Source: Marinomonas primoryensis (GTDB lineage Bacteria > Pseudomonadota > Gammaproteobacteria > Pseudomonadales > Marinomonadaceae). Taken from it: 64,000 nucleotides of DNA. The position numbers and the translations under genes are program-made. The stretch lies in NCBI RefSeq assembly GCF_013372285.1, contig NZ_CP054301.1, positions 2,411,001 to 2,475,000 of the forward strand, read 5' to 3'. The notes under the pieces are model-generated. The model saw nothing but the letters and a program-made list of their open reading frames with translations, was not told where the DNA came from and ran no database searches. Each line of letters begins with the position of its first letter. Position 1 is the stretch's first letter. Positions 1 through 9,300 of the stretch are shown here, piece by piece.

Positions 1-108
1 GTGCTTACCAATCAATTGCGATGACATATTCATTGCTTCAGCAACGGCAGAGAATGACCCCAGCTCAACAGACTTAACAAAAATCTCAATACTTAATAAA
101 CGATCCAT
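1..108 (-). CDS. LysR-family transcriptional regulator, N-terminal fragment (runs off the left edge)
   Basis: Only the first 36 codons are inside the window. Reading the minus strand from an ATG at 106-108 gives a protein beginning MDRLLSIEIFVKSVELGSFS, followed by AVAEAMNMSSQLIGKH. This is the first part of a LysR winged helix-turn-helix: the 'F..VVE.GSFSAAAE.L..S' pattern is recognisable. The gene is divergent from the NADP-binding oxidoreductase at 205-831, with about 96 bases between the starts, so it probably regulates that gene. The effector domain lies outside the window and the inducer cannot be guessed. Confidence 0.8.
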   Translation of the reverse strand, partial: MDRLLSIEIFVKSVELGSFSAVAEAMNMSSQLIGKH

Positions 109-204
109 TTGAAACACCTTGTTTCAAGTAAAGCTACAAAGTAGACATTTATCCTCATACATTTCAAGTTGTACAGTATATTTTTAACTGACAACGAGAA
201 AATA

Positions 205-831
205 ATGATGAACATTGCCATTCTTGGTACAGGAAATATGGCCGCGGGCTTCGTTGACGCTCTTGCGCCTAAATATAAAGTAACAATAGGCGCTCGAGAT
301 CAAGCGAAAGCCGCGGCACTCGCTGAAAAATCAGCCTATGACGTAGAAGCCAGAGGCATTTCGGCCGCAATAGCAGTATCGGATGTCGTGTTACTAGCAC
401 TGCCTTTCTCCGCCATCAAAGACGTATTAAATACCGCTTCTAATATGGATAAAAAAATACTGATCGATATATCCAACCCTGTGACAGAGGATTTCCAACA
501 GCTTTCTCTTGGACATACCACCTCTGCAGCAGAAGAGATTCAAACCATCGTACCAAACGCTTATGTCGTCAAAGCATTCAATACTATTTTTGCCCCACTT
601 CTTCCCGAAGAAGCCCGTCATGACCAACATCTACAAGTTTTTTTAGCGTCTGATAATGAACCAGCAAAAGTCATCATATCTGAGATTGCTTCATCGATAA
701 GTTTTACCGCCATTGATGCCGGTCCGTTAAAGAACGCTCGATTTTTAGAGCCAATTGGCGCGATGAACATTCAATTTGGTTTCTTCCTCGGGCAAGGCAC
801 CAACATTGCGCCAACATGGAAGCATTTATAA
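205..831 (+). CDS. NADP-binding oxidoreductase (F420-dependent NADP reductase-like family)
   Basis: About 208 residues. The N-terminus carries a Rossmann nucleotide-binding motif, GTGNMAAG at about residues 8-15, followed by a strand ending in GARD that suits NADP(H) phosphate binding. The layout matches the small 'coenzyme F420-dependent NADP oxidoreductase' family, whose bacterial members generally use other acceptors; the substrate is unknown. The open frame extends upstream to a TTG at 169, but the tandem ATGs at 205 and 208 lie directly before the Rossmann strand and follow a purine-rich GAGAAA stretch, so 205 is preferred. It is divergent from the LysR fragment, which is its likely regulator. 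Family assignment is fairly firm; the reaction is not known. Confidence 0.75.
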   Translation: MMNIAILGTGNMAAGFVDALAPKYKVTIGARDQAKAAALAEKSAYDVEARGISAAIAVSDVVLLALPFSAIKDVLNTASNMDKKILIDISNPVTEDFQQLSLGHTTSAAEEIQTIVPNAYVVKAFNTIFAPLLPEEARHDQHLQVFLASDNEPAKVIISEIASSISFTAIDAGPLKNARFLEPIGAMNIQFGFFLGQGTNIAPTWKHL

Positions 832-850
832 TCACGACATAAATACAAGA

Positions 851-886
851 ATAAGGGCCGTTTCGGAATGCCATTCGCGCCCTTAT
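851..886. terminator. Hairpin downstream of the oxidoreductase gene
   Basis: An 8-bp perfect stem (ATAAGGGC at 851-858 with GCCCTTAT at 879-886) lies 20 bases after the stop codon. The loop contains a second small self-complementary stretch (GAATG-C-CATTC). No clean T-run follows, so intrinsic termination is plausible but not certain. Confidence 0.4.
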
Positions 887-1004
887 ACATCGATACCTTT
901 CTATTTTTCAAAACCGCCTTCTATTAAACAAAATCACTAAAAAGGCTCACAAGAAAAATCAACACACTCAGCAGACAATTTTTTCATTTCCAAGGAATCA
1001 CATC

Positions 1005-2009
1005 ATGAAAACTCGTCAAAAAATAATTCTATTTTTTGTGGCTTCTCTTTACTCTTTTGCACCTGTCGTTGAAGCAAAATCCGCAGTAGAAGCACTGCAA
1101 AACGATTTTGTTTTTCCAAATGAAATAACAGGATTACCGACCAAACTCTCAGACTTCAAAGACCTTGAAATTAATTATTTCACGACAAACGACGATGTCA
1201 AAATAGCGTACTGGGAAGCGGGTGAAGGGGAACCAATAATTTTCATTCCAGGCTGGTCTGCAAATGGCGCTGAATACATAAACGTGATGTATTTGCTGAG
1301 CAAAAAATACCATGTTTACGTTTTAGACCCGAGAAACCAAGGTCTATCCCAAAGAGTGAAATACGGTAATCGCATTAGCCGATATTCAATGGATCTAAAA
1401 CAATTTGTCGATCACCTGAATTTATCAAAAGTGAATTTTAGCGGTTGGTCTATGGGCGCCTCAGTCTTATGGGGTTATATTGACTTGTTTGGCACACAAT
1501 CAATAAAAACACTGTCATTAATTGATGAGCCTATTTCCATTTACATACACTCAAATTGGTCAGAAGAAGAACGACTCAATGCCGGTGGAATGACCACCTC
1601 TGCTGAAAAAATGATTGCCGCCTATTCAGGTGCACCAACGAGTGAAGACATCGTCGACATGAGTGTCATGGCTCGATACATCGCAAATGATTCTTTGTAT
1701 TTCCAAAACTCAGAAGCCTTTGCATCCGCTGCCATAAAGAACAATTTCGACTCTATGAGCCAAGTACTGTTCGATCATGCGATGAATGATTGGCGTGATG
1801 TTGTCAGTAAAAAAATAGACGTGCCTACGGCCATTTTTAGCGGTGATTACAGCCACAACGTACGCAGCCAGCAATGGGCCAACTCAGTGATCCCCAATTC
1901 GCAGCTCTATATTTATACAAAGAAAGAAGAAGGTGATCATTTCTTAGCGTTCAAAAATCCCAAAAAATTCACGTCTGATTTAGATAGCTTTATAGAAAGA
2001 AATAAATGA
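1005..2009 (+). CDS. Exported alpha/beta-hydrolase
   Basis: 334 residues. The first 25 or so (MKTRQKIILFFVASLYSFAP then VVEA) form a signal peptide with an Ala-x-Ala-like end, so the enzyme is expected in the periplasm or outside. The alpha/beta-hydrolase fold shows an oxyanion strand IIFIPGWSANG (about 78-88), the nucleophile elbow GWSMG (147-151, Ser149) and a C-terminal GDH (His about 315) that would complete the triad. Family members are esterases, lactonases, haloperoxidase-like enzymes or epoxide hydrolases; nothing here picks one. Start at ATG 1005 agrees with the signal peptide. It stands alone: 173 bases from the gene upstream and 377 from the gene downstream. Confidence 0.75.
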   Translation: MKTRQKIILFFVASLYSFAPVVEAKSAVEALQNDFVFPNEITGLPTKLSDFKDLEINYFTTNDDVKIAYWEAGEGEPIIFIPGWSANGAEYINVMYLLSKKYHVYVLDPRNQGLSQRVKYGNRISRYSMDLKQFVDHLNLSKVNFSGWSMGASVLWGYIDLFGTQSIKTLSLIDEPISIYIHSNWSEEERLNAGGMTTSAEKMIAAYSGAPTSEDIVDMSVMARYIANDSLYFQNSEAFASAAIKNNFDSMSQVLFDHAMNDWRDVVSKKIDVPTAIFSGDYSHNVRSQQWANSVIPNSQLYIYTKKEEGDHFLAFKNPKKFTSDLDSFIERNK

Positions 2010-2274
2010 TCAAAATAGACCAATATCTGATACCTAAAAATCAGTGACGACAACCAAACGCTCTAATACCCAAAAGCCATGTCGAGAATAAGTTTCATAC
2101 TCTGACTTATTTCGATATGGATTAGCAATTTCCTCATGACAGGGACGCTCCCTAGGGCGAATTCGAATCACCTACCTCCACCCTTCGAATCAAATCATGT
2201 TTTTGGACAAATTTGTTACTTTGATTCAAATTAACATTGAGCTTTATACAATTAAAAGCTCCTACTCATCGCAA
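2010..2274. other. Intergenic region upstream of the abiE operators
   Basis: No supported coding sequence. It holds a possible sigma-70 promoter for the toxin-antitoxin pair: TTGATT at 2221-2226, a 17-18 base spacer, then TTATAC/TATACA at 2244-2250, which would place the transcription start just before the first inverted repeat. A weak inverted repeat (around 2074-2111, ATAAGT with ACTTAT) is also present. Confidence 0.4.
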
Positions 2275-2319
2275 TAGGTCTACAAAAAAACACTTTATAG
2301 GTAATGTTTTGTAGACCTA
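2275..2319. promoter_or_regulatory. Inverted repeat 1 upstream of abiEi, likely AbiEi operator
   Basis: A perfect 13-bp inverted repeat: TAGGTCTACAAAA at 2275-2287 and its complement TTTTGTAGACCTA at 2307-2319, separated by 19 bases. The core AGGTCTAC recurs in a second inverted repeat 22 bases downstream. AbiEi antitoxins are known to repress their own promoter by binding two inverted repeats cooperatively; the arrangement here fits, but the binding itself is inferred. Confidence 0.7.
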
Positions 2320-2340
2320 AATATTGTCAATCCAACCTAT

Positions 2341-2385
2341 AAGGTCTACAATTTAACACCAATAGAGTAATAATACGTAGACCTT
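2341..2385. promoter_or_regulatory. Inverted repeat 2 upstream of abiEi, abutting the start codon
   Basis: AAGGTCTAC at 2341-2349 and GTAGACCTT at 2377-2385 form a 9-bp inverted repeat with the same AGGTCTAC core as repeat 1. The right arm ends one base before the ATG at 2387, occupying the place where a Shine-Dalgarno sequence would be; no SD is visible. Protein bound here would cover the 5' end of the gene. Confidence 0.65.
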
Positions 2386-2386
2386 T

Positions 2387-2911
2387 ATGAGAAAAAAAGA
2401 AAAATTACTGTCTGTACTATCTCACGCTACTAAAGCTGGTGGAGGCGTTCATACGGCTACAGAGATAGCGTTTATGCTCGGCGAAAAACATACCCCTTCT
2501 TTCACAAAGTTTCTCACAGATTGCGTACAAAAAGGTGTATTACGAAGGGTCGCAACGGGTATTTTTGAAAGTACAATTACTCCGCCTGATGGATCAACGG
2601 CAATTTACAAGATCGTAAATAAGCTCAGGGGAGACGTACTTAACTATATCAGCCTAGAGAGCCAACTTAGCTACACTGGCGATATTTCACAAATTGTTAT
2701 GGACAGACTCACTGTGATGACAAAAGGTAGAAGTGGCATTTTTTCTACACCTTATGGAGTCATTGAGTTTACACATACAAAAAAAACGATCGAGTCAATC
2801 GCCCCTAATATTTATTTCGATTCAGACATCAAAATGTATCGAGCCAGAACATCCCAAGCTATTGTGGATTTAAAAAACTGTAATCGAAACCTGCAAATGT
2901 TGGAGGCATAA
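2387..2911 (+). CDS. abiEi: Type IV toxin-antitoxin system antitoxin, AbiEi family
   Basis: 174 residues. The N-terminal 70 or so look like a winged helix-turn-helix (residues 17-55, with a ...TATEIAFMLG... helix), expected to bind the inverted repeats just upstream. The second half holds the AbiEi hallmark pattern: 'YISLESQLSYTG' (about 89-100), then 'RLTVMTKGRSGIF.TPYGVIEF'. This part is thought to counteract the toxin without direct binding. It is followed after a single base by the AbiEii toxin gene, the standard order. It is somewhat shorter than many AbiEi proteins. There is no recognisable ribosome-binding site, because an operator arm occupies that position. Confidence 0.8.
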   Translation: MRKKEKLLSVLSHATKAGGGVHTATEIAFMLGEKHTPSFTKFLTDCVQKGVLRRVATGIFESTITPPDGSTAIYKIVNKLRGDVLNYISLESQLSYTGDISQIVMDRLTVMTKGRSGIFSTPYGVIEFTHTKKTIESIAPNIYFDSDIKMYRARTSQAIVDLKNCNRNLQMLEA

Positions 2912-2912
2912 C

Positions 2913-3803
2913 ATGCTCAAAGAAGTCATAAAGCAAATTATTAACACCAATCCTGAGTATGCAGGGATAACACCTGTTATAGAAAAAGAAATATTGCACC
3001 ATGATATTATGGCGGTCATGGTAAAACAGGGCGTTATGCAATCACTGACTTTTATTGGCGGCACATCACTTCGCTTATGTCACAACAGCTCTCGATTATC
3101 TGAAGATTTAGACTTTAATGGCGGGCACGATTTTAAACCTGCTGATTTTGATGGTTTAGAAGTCGAGATTCAAAAGTACATACAAAAAAAATATGAAACG
3201 CAAATCTGGGTAAATAAGCCGAGCCAAGACAAACAAGGAGATACTTCTTCTTGGCAAATTAGTATCGAAAAAGAAGCAAACCGCCCTGACCTACCACGTC
3301 AAAAAATGCATATAGATGTTTGTGCTATTCCTTCGTTCGACATTGAGAGAAGACCACTAATCAATCATTATGATGTCGTCGTACCGACAGAAGGACTGTT
3401 GATCCCTGTACAGTCATTAGAAGAAACCTTGGCAGATAAATTCATCGCTTTAGCATACCGTGCGAGACGTATAAAGCCTCGTGATGTTTGGGATATTCTT
3501 TGGATCAAACAAAGAGGTATTGACGTATCCATAGAGTTGATCAACAAAAAACTTGCGGCAAGAGGCAAAACAAAAACTAACTTCATAGAGACGCTTACTC
3601 TTCAGGTCGAAAAATTACTGAACGAAGAAGAGGTAAAAGCCGACTTTAACAACGAAATGAGCCGTTTCATTCCAAGCCAAATTAAAGAACGAACAATCGA
3701 TAATCCAGAGTATTGGCAATACGTGCAACTTGAAATTAAAAGCATGACAGACCCTATACTCAAACCTAATTTGCAGACAAAGAAATTTGATATGGGCTTT
3801 TAA
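2913..3803 (+). CDS. abiEii: Nucleotidyltransferase toxin, AbiEii/AbiGii family
   Basis: 296 residues. The nucleotidyltransferase signature is clear: 'FIGGTSLRL' (about 47-55) followed by 'RLSEDLDF' (about 61-68), the G-G-T/S and D-x-D motifs that bind nucleotide and metal. A second conserved block, 'LADKFIALAYRARRIKPRDVWD' (in two pieces, about 170-190), matches AbiEii motifs III/IV with the catalytic Lys and Asp. AbiEii-family toxins transfer nucleotides to targets (tRNA acceptor stems in studied homologues) and cause growth arrest or abortive phage infection. It is tightly coupled to abiEi (1-base gap). The tRNA-fMet array begins about 530 bases downstream. Confidence 0.85.
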   Translation: MLKEVIKQIINTNPEYAGITPVIEKEILHHDIMAVMVKQGVMQSLTFIGGTSLRLCHNSSRLSEDLDFNGGHDFKPADFDGLEVEIQKYIQKKYETQIWVNKPSQDKQGDTSSWQISIEKEANRPDLPRQKMHIDVCAIPSFDIERRPLINHYDVVVPTEGLLIPVQSLEETLADKFIALAYRARRIKPRDVWDILWIKQRGIDVSIELINKKLAARGKTKTNFIETLTLQVEKLLNEEEVKADFNNEMSRFIPSQIKERTIDNPEYWQYVQLEIKSMTDPILKPNLQTKKFDMGF

Positions 3804-4329
3804 ACGATAATTAAATAAGACATATAAACGCTGATAAGTGATGTTAAGCCGTTCACCACCAGATCAATCATGCTAAGTAGTATCTAGGGATACATGCAAT
3901 CAAGTCGAACGGCGAGCCTTAATCGCATGCTCCATATCTATAAACCAAACGAGTAACCAATGACCATTATGAATTTATATCCTTAAGATACAGATACTTA
4001 GAGATAAAAAATGATAAATAAAAGAATGTGGAAGGTGATTAAGGTCTATTTTTATCAAGGAGGTTTATGACCAAAGATCCACTTAGAGACATCCAGTACA
4101 TAAATGCCCGAACGACAAGATTCCCTCATTTTAAGTAAAATAAGGACATTTACTTACAACTTGATGATTTTTTTGAGGAGTGAATATGTATTTTGGTCAC
4201 AATATGGCCACAGATTAGCCACATGAGCTTTTCCAAGTAAAAAGTAGATAACCAAAGAAGTAGTAAAAAAAATAAACAACAATTTTGATCAGGAAATTTT
4301 TTAGTTTGGATTGGAATATAAATAAGAAA
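3804..4329. other. Intergenic region without a recognisable gene
   Basis: About 525 bases, AT-rich, between the AbiE toxin gene and the tRNA array. The only open frame of note is a 64-codon minus-strand frame whose residues do not resemble a protein family and which lacks a ribosome-binding site. No attachment-site duplication or integrase remnant was seen. Confidence 0.5.
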
Positions 4330-4374
4330 TGGTTGTGAGAGCACCTTTCTGTATTTAAAAGTGAACCTACGACC
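4330..4374 (-). repeat. tRNA-fMet 3'-end remnant R1 (distal)
   Basis: Last element of the array. Its 3' part reads TGCTCTCACAACCA, with two changes from the tRNA acceptor strand; the AT-rich insert ACTTTTAAATACAGAAAGG is intact. Confidence 0.7.
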
Positions 4375-4384
4375 TTTATTGAAA

Positions 4385-4428
4385 TGGTTGAGGGAGCACC
4401 TTTCTGTATTTAAAAGTGAACCTACGAC
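4385..4428 (-). repeat. tRNA-fMet 3'-end remnant R2
   Basis: Begins 11-12 nt after tRNA copy T1. Acceptor-like end TGCTCCCTCAACCA has one change from the tRNA. It is followed closely by R1, the only place where two remnants are adjacent. Confidence 0.7.
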
Positions 4429-4439
4429 TTTTATTGAAA

Positions 4440-4516
<77 letters not shown>

Positions 4517-4590
4517 ACAAGTTAAACTATTGATATAGCTTACTTTTTAGTGATGTATTTCTGAATATTTGTATGACCAAATCTGATATT

Positions 4591-4635
4591 TGATTGCTGG
4601 AGCACTTTTCTGTATTTAAAAGTGAACCTACGACC
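4591..4635 (-). repeat. tRNA-fMet 3'-end remnant R3
   Basis: Follows T2 by about 10 nt. Most degenerate acceptor-like end of the set (TGCTCCAGCAATCA); insert ACTTTTAAATACAGAAAAG. Confidence 0.65.
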
Positions 4636-4645
4636 TTTACTGAAA

Positions 4646-4722
<77 letters not shown>

Positions 4723-4799
4723 ACAGATTAAACTATTGATTTATATAGTTTATATGCAGAAAATAAAGATAAATTGTGTGGCCAAAAACGCTAGATTTT

Positions 4800-4844
4800 T
4801 GGTTGCGGAAGCACCTTTGTGTATTTAAAAGTGAACCTACGACC
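4800..4844 (-). repeat. tRNA-fMet 3'-end remnant R4
   Basis: Follows T3 by about 18 nt. Acceptor-like end TGCTTCCGCAACCA; insert ACTTTTAAATACACAAAGG, one base different from R1/R2. Confidence 0.7.
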
Positions 4845-4862
4845 CATTACTTATAGCCTAAT

Positions 4863-4939
<77 letters not shown>

Positions 4940-5014
4940 CCATACTAAACGATTGATATAGTTTAGATTTTATCTTTTAGCGCTGAAGAAATTATGTGAC
5001 CAAATTAATTTTAA

Positions 5015-5058
5015 TGGTTGCGGGAGCACCTTTCTGTATTTAAAAGTGAACCTACGAC
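5015..5058 (-). repeat. tRNA-fMet 3'-end remnant R5
   Basis: Follows T4 by about 22 nt. Acceptor-like end TGCTCCCGCAACCA is identical to the real tRNA end. The 22-nt linker before it (ending TTTTAGATGGCAGGTCG) is shared with the linker of R6, evidence that these two units arose by the same duplication. Confidence 0.7.
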
Positions 5059-5084
5059 GACCTGCCATCTAAAATTTCTTTAAA

Positions 5085-5161
<77 letters not shown>

Positions 5162-5206
5162 ACAAATTAATTTTATATAGATCACTGACAATTTCATTCG
5201 ATTAGT

Positions 5207-5249
5207 TGGTTGCGGGAGCACTTTTCTAATATAAAGTGAACCTACGACC
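5207..5249 (-). repeat. tRNA-fMet 3'-end remnant R6 (proximal)
   Basis: First remnant to be transcribed, 22 nt after T5. Acceptor-like end TGCTCCCGCAACCA is perfect; the insert (ACTTTATATTAGAAAAG) is two bases shorter and more diverged than in the others. Confidence 0.65.
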
Positions 5250-5271
5250 TGCCATCTAAAATTTCTTTAAA

Positions 5272-5348
<77 letters not shown>

Positions 5349-5615
5349 ACTAATCTTCGTTAACTTTAATCATTTATTAAATAATTAATTAGGTTGGCAA
5401 AACTGCTTCACCCGTGTCAACGAGGTGCGTATTATAGGTAGATTAAAGTAGGAGTCAAGAGAGATAGAGTATTTACATGCGATAAGTTCAAAAAACTTTA
5501 ATACAAACAACCCATTACTAAAATGGCCGCCATCGTTAAAGTACTTGAATCCGTCGCTATCACAAGGTAAAAGAAAGCCATCCAATAGTTTTGATTACGA
5601 TGTTAGGAGATGAAC

Positions 5616-6275
5616 ATGCTAAATAAGATTGAAGACATTCTTCGAAAATCCGCCATTCCAACTGACAAAGACGCCCTTCCCGGCAGAAGCACGCCTTTAA
5701 AAGTGTCTGGAATACACGCTGTAAATCATGAGTCCTTTGTCCGCCAGCCTAGCAACAAAGAGTCCGAAGTGATTCTTGGTATGGGGTGTTTCTGGGGAGC
5801 AGAAAGAAAGCTATGGAATATAAAAGGTGTACTTGTTACTTCTGTTGGCTATGCCGGTGGTTACACTAAAAATCCAACGTACGAAGAAGTCTGTTCTGGT
5901 CAAACAGGACACAGCGAAGTAGTACAGGTTATTTTTGATACCTCCATCATCACACTAGAAGGTGTCCTAAGCGTTTTCTGGGAAAACCATGATCCGACTC
6001 AAGGAATGAGACAAGGCAACGACATCGGTAGCCAATATCGCTCGGTTATTTACACCAAAAACGAGCAAGATTTTGCGATTGCACAAGCAAGCCAAGCAGC
6101 GTATCAAAAAGAGTTATTAGCCGCTGGCCACGGCATGATCACCACAGAAATTGAACCACTAGACACTTACTACTTTGCGGAAGAATATCACCAGCAATAC
6201 CTTCACAAAAATCCAAACGGTTATTGCGGTTTGAGTGGTACCGGCGTCAGTTGCCCTATAGGCCTTAGCGTTTAA
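5616..6275 (+). CDS. msrA: Peptide-methionine (S)-S-oxide reductase MsrA
   Basis: 219 residues. MsrA reduces methionine-S-sulfoxide in oxidised proteins using thioredoxin. The catalytic motif GCFWGAE is present (Cys58), and a C-terminal resolving-cysteine region (YCGLSGTGVSC) resembles the long E. coli-type MsrA. The N-terminal extension (about residues 1-48) is also typical of that subfamily. An ATG at 5610 abuts the AGGAG at 5605-5609 with no spacing; the ATG at 5616 has a normal 6-base spacing and is chosen. It is monocistronic, followed by a strong bidirectional terminator shared with the adhesin gene. Confidence 0.95.
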   Translation: MLNKIEDILRKSAIPTDKDALPGRSTPLKVSGIHAVNHESFVRQPSNKESEVILGMGCFWGAERKLWNIKGVLVTSVGYAGGYTKNPTYEEVCSGQTGHSEVVQVIFDTSIITLEGVLSVFWENHDPTQGMRQGNDIGSQYRSVIYTKNEQDFAIAQASQAAYQKELLAAGHGMITTEIEPLDTYYFAEEYHQQYLHKNPNGYCGLSGTGVSCPIGLSV

Positions 6276-6302
6276 CCTTTCCCCCTCAAAATGCAGCGTT
6301 AA

Positions 6303-6349
6303 AAAAACCGAATTAGACTCTTCATTATGAAAGGCCTAATTCGGTTTTT
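6303..6349. terminator. Bidirectional terminator between msrA and the adhesin
   Basis: Perfect 14-bp stem: AAAAACCGAATTAG at 6303-6316 pairs with CTAATTCGGTTTTT at 6336-6349, with A/T tails on both sides. It can end msrA transcription on plus and adhesin transcription on minus. Confidence 0.9.
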
Positions 6350-6372
6350 GTTTATCTAGGCGTTAGCAACAC

Positions 6373-9300
6373 CTAGCCATCAATATTGATGCTGTATTCT
6401 TCATTATTGTAAATTACTTTAATGCTATCAGAGCTATTTACAAGGCCATCGTTATTCGAATCGAAAGAAGATGTCTCCTCTATAAAGGTAGCAACGTCTT
6501 CACCATCTACTTTAACATTCCCATCTGTTACCTTGACATGTTGTGACAAGAACTCAGTAATCAGATCCGTATCAGCATCTTTACCAGGGCTTCCTTCTAT
6601 ACCTGTTAATAGATCCGTCAAGTCTAATGCGTCTTCTGTTGCATTGAAGTCGGTAATCGTATCTATATTTAATACATCAGTCGTGTCATTTAATATAAAG
6701 ATATCTTTACCGTCTCCACCTGTTAGCGTGTCCGTGATTTCGTCATCACCACCAAATAGAATGTCATCTCCCAAACCTCCAACTAACGTGTCTTCACCTT
6801 GTGTACCGACAAGATAGTTATCATCATCTGCCGCTTCGTCTACCGTACTAGAGCCATTTGCGCTATAAGAAACGGTTGTCGTAATTTCTAAGTCAGGCAA
6901 TGGGTTATTACTTAATACGTTAAGGTTTTCAATAGATGTCTGATCACTGGTGATTTCAATGTCATAATTTCCATCAGAATTAGCGGTTAACGTCGCGCCG
7001 TCCAGCGTAAGTGTCGCTGTTGAAGGAATACCAAACAGCGTCAACGTGGAGGTATCTGTCGTGCTATTCGCATTATCTATCTCAACAGAGACACTATAAC
7101 TAAACATAGCAGAACCATTATTAAAGCCACTAGAATCACCTTTAACAATACCATCGCTCATCATAACATTTTCAAAGTTGATAACTCTCGACTTAATGTT
7201 ATCAACGTTATTGTTGTAATCATTTTTAGTATAAGAAGCTAAGTAAATGGAATCATCTCCCTTCCCTCCATCAACATCACTATAAAGCTTACCGTCTATA
7301 GTGATTACATCATCTCCTTTACCCAAATCAATCTTAGCATCAGACCAAACGTTACCGTGAATTATGACCGCGTCATTTCCATCTTCGCCTTTAATTTCTC
7401 CAGAGATGTCGCCTTGTACTAATAATACATCATCACCCTTACCCAACTTAACATCACCGCTGGAGTTGATATTTCGACCAATTTCAACAGTATCATTTCC
7501 ATCTCCAGCATCAATTTTGCCACTTAGGTCATGTGCAACGTATACAGAGTCATTTCCATCACCTAAATCTATTTCAGAATTAGAGTTAACACTCCCTCCA
7601 ATAGCTAAACGATCACCTCCATCAGACAAATCAATATCTGCATTAGCATTCCCACGAATTTCTACAGAGTCATTACCCGCACCACTATATATTGATCCGT
7701 TTGAATTCAGCTCACCTTTAACCAGTAGATTATCATCACCATCACCAGAAAAATCACCTGAATCAAGCGTTAAAGTACGGTTAACATTACCTGTAATTAC
7801 TATTTCATCACTACCATCACCAGAGCTAGCGGAATTATTCAAATCTCCATTTAAATAATACGTATCATTTCCACCTTGAGAGTTTCCATGGTTAGCCAAT
7901 ACTTCGGACTCAAAATTACTATCATGTCCTTCCCATGCGTTTACATCGTAATCAGGCGCACTTTCTGCTGTCGATACAGTAACTGTCGGTAAAACCCCAT
8001 CAGCCGTTACAGTAATTGATGCCGTTGCAGTATCCTTTCCGCCCTTGCCATCTGAAATGGTATAATCAAACGTTGCCACACCAGTAAAGCCTTGTAGAGG
8101 CGTGAAATGAATCACTCCCTCAGAGTTTAAATACGCATAACCATTCTGAACATTACTAATGCTTGTGACGGTCAGAGCATCACCATCAGCATCGGTATCA
8201 TTCTCAAGCAAACTATCAACACTTATTGCTAACGCTTGATCTGCTAAAGTGGCAAGCGGTGTCTCACCTGTTGAGCTGAGAATAGAAGCATCAAGAACAA
8301 AATATGTATCCCCACCGTCTGAACTCAAGACTGGCTGGAACATATAATCGCCACCCTGATCCCACCAAATCATATCTATAGCCTGATACCCAGACTCGCT
8401 GATAGTAAAGGATGCATGAGTAACAGTATGAACAGATTGATTGCTTTCAACCGTCGCAACAGGATAGCCATTAATGGTTATCTCATATCCATCGTCTGCT
8501 GTTACTTTGAAGTTATACGTTCCAGCTTCTAAATACACGTAACCTTGAAGATAAATGCCGCCATCCGTATTGTCACCAGGATCAGTACTTAATGTGCTTG
8601 CATCAGAACCTAAGAACTCCTGCAGATGAGTGCCTTTCGCTACGTCAGAAGAACCTCGTCCATAACTGATATTTGCCGCTTCAAACGTTGCGTCAGCTTC
8701 TTTGTTGACGACAAGCGTCCTAAAATCACTAATGTTATTAAGCTGGGAATTCGTACCATAATATTCCCCAACAAGACCAGCAAACAGTGAATCAGGTGTG
8801 CTGTCATCTTGAGCTTTAGGAGCGGTATTAGTCCCAACATTTATAGATAAGTTAGCAGAAGAAGTACTACCATCTTGGTCCTGTATTAAGTAAGCAAACG
8901 ATTCTGTCGCTCCTGCTGGAATATCAGAAACACTCGCTGTAACTTCATAAACATAACTACCATCGCTATTCAGTACCAAATTACCATACTGACCTTCTAT
9001 GCTATGGCCCACACTATCATTTGAGGAGACAGTAGCACCCACAGCAACACCTACGACGATGACTGAACTATCCGCACCAAGAGAGTCCGCTCCCAACCCA
9101 TTGTCATCAAAAATATTACCTTCTGTAGAAGGCAAGCTATAACCATCACCCTCAACGACACGAACAACCAATTCATAACTGGTAGCCGCATTTTCATTGG
9201 TATAAATAGAAGTAACGACTTCACCATCAGGATTACCAACTTCACGGAAACCAACAATTTGGAGTGTGTATATATCCCCATCCCGCTCAAAAGTAACATG

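Noticed and set aside
2140..2200. TTCGAATC-containing stretch resembling a tRNA T-arm and possible attachment site
   Set aside because: The flanking bases do not pair as a T-stem, and no matching second copy or integrase was found near the AbiE pair.
4150..4344. 64-codon minus-strand frame before the tRNA array
   Set aside because: No ribosome-binding site, odd composition and overlap with the first tRNA remnant.
5385..5585. 66-codon minus-strand frame between the tRNA array and msrA
   Set aside because: It covers the likely tRNA promoter region and shows no family resemblance.
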